This document shows, one piece after another, positions 35,193-41,741 of a stretch of 64,000 nucleotides of DNA (position 1 is its first letter; each line of letters opens with the position of its first letter). This DNA comes from Bifidobacterium pluvialisilvae. GTDB taxonomy: Bacteria; Actinomycetota; Actinomycetes; Actinomycetales; Bifidobacteriaceae. A program made the position numbers and the translations under genes. Location: contig NZ_JAHBBI010000001.1 of NCBI RefSeq assembly GCF_019331695.1, positions 186,001 to 250,000 on the forward strand. Direction: 5' to 3'. The notes under the pieces are model-generated. The model was given only the letters and a program-made list of their open reading frames with translations, did no database searches and was not told where the DNA came from.

Positions 35193-36761
35193 TCAGGCGT
35201 TGTCGCCCAGACCGAACAGCCGTTCGATGATATGGTCGTCGCCCTCGAACGGCACGTGCTTGTTGTGTTCCTTGATCCAGCGCTCGTCGCCCTTGCCGAT
35301 GATCAGGATCACGTCGAAGCGGTCCTGATGCGCGCGGGCGTCGTACACGGCGCTCATGATGGCGGTGGGACGGTCGGAGATGACCGTGGAGGCGACGTCC
35401 TTGTTCGTGATGTAGCCCTGCATCTGCATGCAGATGTCGATGAACGGCTCGGTGTCGGTGTCCTCCGCCGTGAACACGAAATTGCCGATGCGGTCCTGTG
35501 CCGCCTTGACGATCTCCTCGCGGCGGTCGTACGCCTTGTTGCCGGCCGAACCGGTGATCAACGTGATATGGGGGTGGCGACTGCCGTACCGTTCGTCCAC
35601 GAAGTCCAGCAGCGCCGTGACGCTGGCGTAGTTGTGGGCGTAGTCCACGATGGCGAGCGTGTCGCTCTGCGTGTCGGTGAACTGCTCCATTCGGCCTGCG
35701 ATACGGACCGATCCGAGCGCATGCAGCGCCTCGGCGTCGTCGAGCGAAACGCCGGCCGCCCGTGCGATGGTGATGGCCGCCGCGGCGTTGGCGTAGTTGA
35801 AGTCGCCGTCGATCGCCAGGTGGAATTTGCCGAGGTCGTCGCCCTTGTACGCGATGTCGAAATCGATGTGGTCGGCGTCCGCGGGGGAGGCCACCGTGTC
35901 GGCGGGCGTGCCGTCGCCGTGGCCGTCATGCAGCGCGAACGTGTCGACGTCGATGCCGTGCGCCGCGGCGTCCTCGCGCAGCAGGTCCGCGTGCATGGTG
36001 TCGGCGTTCAGCACCAGCCGGCGGCTGTTGGCAATCAGCTGGCGCTTGCAGTACAGGTAGTCCTCGAACGTGGGGTGCTCGATGGGGCTGATATGGTCGG
36101 GGGAGATGTTGAGGAACGCGCCGACGTCGAACGTCAGACCGTGGACGCGGTCGACCTTGTACGCCTGCGACGAGACCTCCATGACCAGATATTTCATGCC
36201 GTTGTCGACGGCGGTGCGCATCATGCGGAACGCGTCCATGGATTCCGGCGTGGTCAGGTCCGATTCCTCGTAATGTTCGCCGTCAAGGCAGTTGTCGACG
36301 GAGGAGAACAGCGCTGCCTTGCCGTGCGACGCGGCGTTGAGGATGGCCTGCGTGAAGTATGCCGTGGTCGTCTTGCCCTTGGTGCCGGTCACGCCGATCA
36401 CCGTGAGCGAATCCTGCGGACGGCCGTAGAATGCCGCCGACAGCAGGCTCATGGCCTTGCGCACGTCGTCGACGATGAGTCCGATGGCCTTGGTCGTGTC
36501 CGAGTAATCCGTCTCGGCCACATAGCAGGGGAGCCCCGCCTCATCGGCCTTCGCCAGGTATTCCGCCTTGAAACGTCCCTTGCAGAACAGCAGCGTGCCC
36601 CCGTCGACGGCGCGTGAATCATAGGAGACCGCGGTGAATTCGGTCTCGGGGAGCCGTTTCGGATCGATGGTCCACATGGTGGGGGTGATGATTTCACGAA
36701 GCAGATGATGCTTCCTGAGCAGGTCTACGGCCGAAGTGAGTGTAAGGGTCATATTTTCCAT
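35193..36761 (-). CDS. murE: UDP-N-acetylmuramyl-tripeptide synthetase (MurE)
   Basis: Cytoplasmic Mur ligase (522 residues) that adds the third residue of the peptidoglycan stem peptide using ATP. The substrate domain holds FTAVSYDSRAVDGGTLLFCKG. The P-loop GVTGTKGKTT is at 123-132, and ITGSAGNKAYDRR marks the C-terminal domain. The DNPR motif that selects meso-diaminopimelate is absent, with AEDTDTEP at that place, which fits the Lys or Orn stem peptides of bifidobacteria. The open frame runs on to 37604 in-frame, but the protein starts at ATG 36761 or 36752. A FemABX gene follows directly. Confidence 0.92.
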   Translation of the reverse strand: MENMTLTLTSAVDLLRKHHLLREIITPTMWTIDPKRLPETEFTAVSYDSRAVDGGTLLFCKGRFKAEYLAKADEAGLPCYVAETDYSDTTKAIGLIVDDVRKAMSLLSAAFYGRPQDSLTVIGVTGTKGKTTTAYFTQAILNAASHGKAALFSSVDNCLDGEHYEESDLTTPESMDAFRMMRTAVDNGMKYLVMEVSSQAYKVDRVHGLTFDVGAFLNISPDHISPIEHPTFEDYLYCKRQLIANSRRLVLNADTMHADLLREDAAAHGIDVDTFALHDGHGDGTPADTVASPADADHIDFDIAYKGDDLGKFHLAIDGDFNYANAAAAITIARAAGVSLDDAEALHALGSVRIAGRMEQFTDTQSDTLAIVDYAHNYASVTALLDFVDERYGSRHPHITLITGSAGNKAYDRREEIVKAAQDRIGNFVFTAEDTDTEPFIDICMQMQGYITNKDVASTVISDRPTAIMSAVYDARAHQDRFDVILIIGKGDERWIKEHNKHVPFEGDDHIIERLFGLGDNA

Positions 36762-36919
36762 AGTTCTTTCATGCGCCGATAGGTATGCATCGTTCGACAT
36801 CCGTAGCCGGACGGTCACGGAAACCAACTGCCAGTCTACATCCCCGCGTGTTCGCGGATGATGCCGGTCGTGTACCGATTTGGTGAGAAAGCCTCCGACG
36901 GGGCGGGCGTCGGATGCCG

Positions 36920-37672
36920 TCAGTCCTCCGGGAACCAGCCCTCGGTCACGGGACGGCGTCCACGCGAGGCCAGCCACCGGTTGAACGACTCCCGCCACTG
37001 CTCGTGGGCGGCGCGCTGCCATGCCATCAGCTCGCCGAGCCGCAGGGCCGCCACGTCGGCGTGCAGACGGGTGATCGGCTCCATGAGGTCGACGGCGGCC
37101 ACGGTGTCTGCGGTGGCGTCGTGGAAGTCGCCGTGGGGGACCACGCCGTAGTATTCCGTCGTGGCGGTGAGCGTGCGCTTGCCCTTGCGATGCGAGATTC
37201 TGCGGTCGATGACCAGTGGGTCGACGACGCGCAGGCCGGAATGCTGGCGTTCCTCGAGCGGTGCGAGCCCCCAGCGGTGCAGGTCGCCCTGCAGCATGTG
37301 CACGTCGAACGGCGCGTTGTAGGCGAGCAGCGGGATGCCCTTGTTCTGCGCGGCCGCCACGATCCGCGCAATCCGCTCGACGAGTTCGACGGGGTCGCCG
37401 CCGTTGGCCTTCAGGAACTCGTCGGTGAACCCGTTGACGCGCGAGGCCCCTGGGGAGATGGGCCGATGCGGGTCGATGAGCCATTCGCCCAGGACGTCGC
37501 CGTCGTGGCCCTTCGCCGGGTCGCGCAGCACGAGCGTCGCCGAGCAGATGGCGTCCCTGCCGGGGACGACGCCGGTGGTCTCCGTGTCGAAGCCGAGCAG
37601 CCATGACTCCGCCAGGGTGCGGTCATCGGGCTGGGAGGGCGCGTTGTCAATAGCCTCAAGCAAATCGGTCAT
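36920..37672 (-). CDS. DnaQ-like DEDDh 3'-5' exonuclease
   Basis: A 250-residue exonuclease of the RNase T/DnaQ superfamily. All five metal and catalytic residues are present: Asp29 and Glu31 (FDTETTG), Asp123 (YNAPFD), His184 and Asp189 (HDATAD). It has no polymerase or helicase domain, so it acts alone in repair or RNA processing, or as a proofreading subunit. ATG 37672 has no Shine-Dalgarno sequence. A -10-like GACAAT (minus strand, 37680-37685) lies seven bases upstream, so the message may be leaderless. Confidence 0.9.
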   Translation of the reverse strand: MTDLLEAIDNAPSQPDDRTLAESWLLGFDTETTGVVPGRDAICSATLVLRDPAKGHDGDVLGEWLIDPHRPISPGASRVNGFTDEFLKANGGDPVELVERIARIVAAAQNKGIPLLAYNAPFDVHMLQGDLHRWGLAPLEERQHSGLRVVDPLVIDRRISHRKGKRTLTATTEYYGVVPHGDFHDATADTVAAVDLMEPITRLHADVAALRLGELMAWQRAAHEQWRESFNRWLASRGRRPVTEGWFPED

Positions 37673-37767
37673 GTACCGTATTGTCACGGCGCTGCCAGAC
37701 AAATACGGCCAATCGTGAGCCGACGGTGATTCGTCGCGGTGACGGCGTGACGGTTCGGCGTGGCACA

Positions 37768-38502
37768 ATGGAAGGCGTGGTTGATGCGAAGACTTCCGAA
37801 GAGACGGGGAACGGCACGAGACGTGCCGAGTTCGAACGGCTTGCCATGCCTGTGGTCGACGGACTCTACCGGCAGGCCATGAAGCTCACCAACAATCCCG
37901 ACGACGCGCAGGACCTGGTGCAGGACACCTTCGAGCGCGCGTACAAGCATTACGGTTCGTTCAGGCAGGGCACGAACTTCGCCGCATGGATGACCACCAT
38001 CGAACGCAACCTCTACTTCAACCAGTACCAGAAGGCCAAGCGGCGTCCGCAGCGGGCCAACGACTCGACCGGCGAATACGACGACTGGGACATCTACTCC
38101 GCGTCCGAGCACAGCTCCGAGGGGCTCAAGTCCGCCGAGGAGACGTATCAGGACGCGTTCGCCCCCGAGGAGATCATGGCCGCGCTGAACAAGCTCAGCC
38201 CCGAACGCCGGCAGGTGTTCATCGACGCGGCGATCGACGGCAAGTCGTACCAGCAGGTGGCGGACGAGCAGGGGGTGAAGATCGGCACGGTGATGAGCCG
38301 TCTCAACCGTGCGCGGGCCCAGCTCAAGCAGGAGCTCGCCTCCTATGCGAGGGAGCGCGGGTATGTGGCCGACGCCGGTCGGAGGAGACGGTCGGTTTCA
38401 CCGAACGCGAACGGCGGCGGGGCCCATCCGGGCGATAATGGAGACGGAACCGCCACAGGCGGCGGTACCGGGAACAAGAACGACAGGAAAGGGAAGCGAT
38501 GA
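37768..38502 (+). CDS. ECF-type RNA polymerase sigma factor (SigH/SigR-like)
   Basis: A 244-residue sigma-70 family protein with only regions 2 and 4. Region 2 includes DAQDLVQDTFERAYKHYGSF and FAAWMTTIERN. Region 4 includes LSPERRQVFIDAAIDGKSY and the helix-turn-helix ADEQGVKIGTVMSRLNRA. A low-complexity Gly/Asn/Arg tail of about 50 residues follows region 4. The pattern resembles actinobacterial SigH/SigR, the redox and heat stress sigma factor. Its last bases overlap the start of a small gene that may encode its anti-sigma factor. The start at ATG 37768 is uncertain, since no clear ribosome site is seen. Confidence 0.92.
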   Translation: MEGVVDAKTSEETGNGTRRAEFERLAMPVVDGLYRQAMKLTNNPDDAQDLVQDTFERAYKHYGSFRQGTNFAAWMTTIERNLYFNQYQKAKRRPQRANDSTGEYDDWDIYSASEHSSEGLKSAEETYQDAFAPEEIMAALNKLSPERRQVFIDAAIDGKSYQQVADEQGVKIGTVMSRLNRARAQLKQELASYARERGYVADAGRRRRSVSPNANGGGAHPGDNGDGTATGGGTGNKNDRKGKR

Positions 38503-38816
38503 TGAACGGGCATGTGGAACGCCATACCAGCGTGAGCGTCTCCGGCGACGCTTCCGGCGCCATACGACGCACCGTGGTGGAGGAGACGGTCATCAGCGTC
38601 GACGACGACGCCTCCACGTCCACGGCGCCCGGAACAGACACGGACGGCTGTTTCGACATCGACACGTGCTGCGATGCGCGGGAGAAGGCGATGATCGAGG
38701 CGTTGCGCGCCTATCTACGACCGGTCAACGCCCCGGAATGCCTCATCGAACGGCTTCACCGCTGCATCCAGTCCGCCGCCCAGGAAGGAGCGGCCCATCC
38801 CGGCCCGCAGCGGTGA
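38499..38816 (+). CDS. small acidic Cys-containing protein, putative anti-sigma factor
   Basis: A 105-residue protein overlapping the sigma gene by four bases (ATGA), as anti-sigma genes often do. Its N-terminal half is Ser/Thr/Asp-rich and looks disordered. Its C-terminal half has DGCFDIDTCCDAREK followed by a predicted helix and CLIERLHRCI. It lacks the HX3CX2C zinc signature of RsrA-type anti-sigma factors, so it would be an atypical, thiol-rich member or a separate protein. The call rests mainly on gene position and the cysteines. AAAGGG lies five bases before ATG 38499; ATG 38502 is also possible. Confidence 0.55.
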   Translation: MMNGHVERHTSVSVSGDASGAIRRTVVEETVISVDDDASTSTAPGTDTDGCFDIDTCCDAREKAMIEALRAYLRPVNAPECLIERLHRCIQSAAQEGAAHPGPQR

Positions 38817-38837
38817 CGGATGCGCCAGGCATGGAAA

Positions 38838-38881
38838 AAGGCCCCATGGAATCTCGCGAAAGCGAAAATCCATGGGGCCTT
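38838..38881 (-). terminator. terminator between the sigma unit and bL37 gene
   Basis: A perfect 13-bp stem (38838-38850 with 38869-38881) encloses a small inner GCG/GCG hairpin. On the minus strand it is followed by five T, so it suits the bL37 transcript; it may also stop the sigma unit. Confidence 0.85.
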
Positions 38882-38905
38882 CGAGCTTGATGAAGCCTGA
38901 GAAAA

Positions 38906-38980
38906 TCAGGCGTTCGGCCTCTTGCCGTGGTTTGCAGCCTTCTTACGGCGGTCACGACGCAGACGTCCGCGCTTGCCCAT
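38906..38980 (-). CDS. 24-residue ribosomal protein bL37
   Basis: Translation of the minus strand gives a 24-residue, extremely basic peptide beginning MGKRGRLRRDRRKK and ending ANHGKRPNA. This matches the actinobacterial large-subunit protein bL37, first seen in mycobacterial ribosome structures. GGAGT lies just upstream of the start on the minus strand, and a good terminator follows. The gene is so short that it is easily missed. It stands alone between the sigma unit and the mutarotase gene. Confidence 0.88.
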   Translation of the reverse strand: MGKRGRLRRDRRKKAANHGKRPNA

Positions 38981-39066
38981 GTTGGACTCCTTTACTTTGA
39001 TAGATAAGCCTTGTGGATTATCTCACACATCGTTTCAGAATACAACTCGGGGCGGAAAACGTGGAA

Positions 39067-40017
39067 TCAGAGTTCGGAGGCGCTGATGAACAGCTTCGTC
39101 TCGCTCGTCTCACCCGGCTTGATGACGATGAGGTCCTTGCCGGTGTTGAAGGCGTTGGCGTAGGCGGTCTGCGGCTCGACGGCGGTGCCCGCCGGGTGCT
39201 TGAACGCCGGGAACTTCGTGCCGGTGCACACCTGGAAGGAGGTGACGGTCTCGTCGCCGCCGACCTTGATCTGCAGGCCGTCGGGACGGGTGAACGTCGC
39301 GTGGACGCCACCGTCGGCGTCGCGGTGCAGGTCGGTCCAGGCGTCGTCGAACGGCTGGTTGACGAGCAGCGGGTTGTCGCGCAGGTCGTACTTGGTGCCG
39401 TCCACGGCCTCGGTGCCGGTGGGGATGAGGTTCTCGTCCACGGTCACGTGCGTGTCGGCGGGGACGGTCAGATGGCACTGAGCGTTGTGGCCGTCGATCT
39501 CGTCGCCGTAGCCGTTGAAGCCGTTGTCGAGCCACGGGTGGATGGCCAGGGCCCACGGCGCGTTGGCGTCGCCGTTGTTGTATGCGCTCACCGTGATGTG
39601 CAGGCCGTCCTCGGCGAGCTCGTGCTTCGCGGTGACGATCACATCGAACGGGTAGCCGTTCATGTTCGGTACGCGCCACGACTGCGTGACGGACGATTCG
39701 GTGAGCTCCTCGAGCTTCCAGTAGGACCGGTAGCCGTAGCCGTGGATGGCGGTGTTCCTGTCGTGCTCGTCGATCGGCAGCTCGTATGTCTTGCCCTCGA
39801 ACGTGTAGACGCCACCCTCGATGCGGTTCGGGAACGGGACGAGCAGCTGACCGTGGCAGCAGGTCACCGGGTCGTCCGGTCCGAGCGGCACGATGACGTT
39901 CTTGCCCTTGTAGGTCACCTTGCGCATGGTGGCGCCCAGCTCGGTGATGACGGCCTTGTAGTCGCCGTAGGAAATCGAATACTGCTGGCCGGTGCGCGGA
40001 GGCAGGTTCTTTGCCAT
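39067..40017 (-). CDS. aldose 1-epimerase (mutarotase)
   Basis: A 316-residue galactose-mutarotase-like protein that interconverts alpha and beta anomers of hexoses in the cytoplasm. Family features include LVPFPNRIEGGVYTFEG near residues 61-77, NTAIHGYGY with the conserved His, and AIHPWLDNGF. A conserved Glu follows in the C-terminal part (FKHPAGTAVEPQTA). ATG 40017 has GGGAG upstream, so the longer frame to 40077 is not used. It is monocistronic and divergent from ispH. Substrate preference (glucose, galactose or hexose 6-phosphate) is not visible. Confidence 0.88.
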   Translation of the reverse strand: MAKNLPPRTGQQYSISYGDYKAVITELGATMRKVTYKGKNVIVPLGPDDPVTCCHGQLLVPFPNRIEGGVYTFEGKTYELPIDEHDRNTAIHGYGYRSYWKLEELTESSVTQSWRVPNMNGYPFDVIVTAKHELAEDGLHITVSAYNNGDANAPWALAIHPWLDNGFNGYGDEIDGHNAQCHLTVPADTHVTVDENLIPTGTEAVDGTKYDLRDNPLLVNQPFDDAWTDLHRDADGGVHATFTRPDGLQIKVGGDETVTSFQVCTGTKFPAFKHPAGTAVEPQTAYANAFNTGKDLIVIKPGETSETKLFISASEL

Positions 40018-40151
40018 GATCTCATCACTCCCATAGTGAATCGTGTGTGTTGAACGAATGGTATCGTCATCGCCCAAGTCTACCCCGTCGAATCCTGATG
40101 TCCTACTATGTTATGAGTTCGTTATGCTGGGCTCTCATGGAAGGCGGCGGT

Positions 40152-41138
40152 ATGGGAAATCGAATCGTTCTGGCCGATCCCCGGGGATTCTGCGCGGGGG
40201 TGGACCGGGCCATCCAGACCGTGGAGACGATTCTGCGGACCTCCGACGGATCGGCGCTGCCCGAGGGCGTCCCGCCGGTCTACGTGCGCCGCCAGATCGT
40301 GCACAACCGGCATGTGGTGGGCGACCTCGCCGCGCAGGGCGCCGTGTTCGTCGAGGAGCTGGACGAGATACCCGACTCGGCCGTCGAGCACGGCGTGCCC
40401 GTCGTGTTCTCCGCGCACGGCGTATCGCCGGCCATCCAGAAGGAGGCTCGCCGGCGCGGCATGCACGTGGTGGACGCCACCTGCCCGCTGGTGAGCAAGG
40501 TCCACCGCGAGGTGCTGCGCTATGTGCGCGAGGGCTACGAGATCGTCTACATCGGCCACCGCGGCCACGACGAGGCGGTCGGCGTGGTGGGGGAGTCCCC
40601 GGAGCACGTGCACCTGGTCGAACATGCCGACGACGTGGCGGCGCTGGACTTCCGGCCGGATACGAAGCTCGTCTATCTTTCCCAGACCACACTGTCCATC
40701 GACGAGACCCGCACGGTCATCGAGGCGCTGAAGACGCGGTTCCCGTGGATCATCGAGCCGCCGAGCTCCGACATCTGCTACGCCACGCAGAACCGCCAGA
40801 CCGCAGTGAAGTCCGTGGCCGAGCAATCCGACTGCGTGGTCGTCGTCGGATCGGCGAACTCCTCGAACTCCGTACGGCTCATGGAGGTCGCCGAACAAGC
40901 GCTCGCCGGTCGCGGCCACGCCCACCGCGTGGACGACGCCGGCGAACTGGACCCGGCGTGGTTCGACGGCGCCGGGACGGTCGGCGTCACCTCGGGCGCA
41001 TCCGTGCCCGAGGAGCTGGTGTCCGGCGTCGTGGACGCCCTGCGCCCGCTGGGATACGACGAGGTCTCCTATGTGACCACCACGAAGGAGCGGATGCATT
41101 TCGTGCTGCCGGCGGAGCTGCGCAAGGCCTCGCGGTAG
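40152..41138 (+). CDS. ispH: 4-hydroxy-3-methylbut-2-enyl diphosphate reductase
   Basis: Iron-sulfur enzyme (328 residues) for the last step of the MEP isoprenoid pathway, making IPP and DMAPP. The three cluster ligands are Cys14 (GFCAGVDRA), Cys near 110 (DATCPLVSKVH) and Cys near 207 (DICYATQNRQ). The active-site segments QTTLS and GSANSSNS are present. GGAAGG at 40139-40144 supports ATG 40152, although the frame opens further upstream. Its presence indicates the MEP route rather than mevalonate. It is monocistronic and convergent with a YbaK-like gene. Confidence 0.97.
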   Translation: MGNRIVLADPRGFCAGVDRAIQTVETILRTSDGSALPEGVPPVYVRRQIVHNRHVVGDLAAQGAVFVEELDEIPDSAVEHGVPVVFSAHGVSPAIQKEARRRGMHVVDATCPLVSKVHREVLRYVREGYEIVYIGHRGHDEAVGVVGESPEHVHLVEHADDVAALDFRPDTKLVYLSQTTLSIDETRTVIEALKTRFPWIIEPPSSDICYATQNRQTAVKSVAEQSDCVVVVGSANSSNSVRLMEVAEQALAGRGHAHRVDDAGELDPAWFDGAGTVGVTSGASVPEELVSGVVDALRPLGYDEVSYVTTTKERMHFVLPAELRKASR

Positions 41139-41186
41139 GCAGGCTGCGCCGGCGGCCGTCACGAGGCGGCGGTCACCAAGTGGCGG

Positions 41187-41693
41187 TCACCAGGTGGCGA
41201 TGGGGGCGGTCACGGCGTCGAGCACGGCGATGAGGTCATGCGGGTCCACGCCGATGCTCAGCCCCCGCTTGCCTCCCGACACCAGAATCTCCTTGAACTC
41301 AAGCGCACCCTCGTCGAGCACGGTGCGGTGACGGGTCTTCTGCCCCAGCGGCGATATGCCGCCGACCACGTAGCCGGTCTGCCGCATGGCCTTCTTCGGG
41401 TCGGCCATCGCCGCCTTCTTCGCCCCCACGGCCGCGGCCAGGGCCTTCATGTCGAGGTGCCCGCTCACCGGCACCACGCCGGTCACCAGCTCGTCGCCGG
41501 TATCGGCCAACAGCGTCTTGTACACCTGATGCCGGTCGAAACCGAGTTTCTCCGCGGCCTCGATGCCATAGCCGTCGTCCATGTGGTCGTTCGAATGCTC
41601 GTACTCGTAGAGGCGGAACTCCACGCCCGCACGCTCCAGCTGCAGCGTGGCCGGCGTGGACCCCTTGCCCTTGTCATGCTTCTTCTTGCCCAT
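41187..41693 (-). CDS. YbaK/EbsC-type Cys-tRNA(Pro) deacylase
   Basis: A 168-residue ProX/YbaK-fold editing protein that hydrolyses mischarged aminoacyl-tRNA, typically Cys-tRNA(Pro). Landmarks include the N-terminal TPATLQLERAGVEFRLYEYEH, the conserved Lys in HQVYKTLL, and the C-terminal GGKRGLSIGVDP loop. ATG 41693 is preferred to the in-frame GTG at 41699. The gene precedes the aminoacyl-lipid synthase on the opposite side of a small hairpin. Both act on aminoacyl-tRNA, but no functional link is shown. Confidence 0.92.
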   Translation of the reverse strand: MGKKKHDKGKGSTPATLQLERAGVEFRLYEYEHSNDHMDDGYGIEAAEKLGFDRHQVYKTLLADTGDELVTGVVPVSGHLDMKALAAAVGAKKAAMADPKKAMRQTGYVVGGISPLGQKTRHRTVLDEGALEFKEILVSGGKRGLSIGVDPHDLIAVLDAVTAPIATW

Positions 41694-41709
41694 GACCACC
41701 AGTAATACT

Positions 41710-41735
41710 CGCGGCCGCGAACCTTGGCGGCCGCG
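41710..41735 (-). terminator. GC-rich hairpin after the aminoacyl-lipid synthase gene
   Basis: A perfect 9-bp stem (41710-41718 with 41727-41735) and eight-base loop lie seven bases after the stop codon on the minus strand. The downstream sequence is AT-containing but has no real T-tract. Confidence 0.5.
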
Positions 41736-41741
41736 ACGGCG

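Noticed and set aside
36762-37604. N-terminal 281-residue extension of the MurE frame
   Set aside because: It is antisense-frame readthrough across the exonuclease gene. It is Arg/Ala-rich without conserved motifs, and MurE homology begins at 36761.
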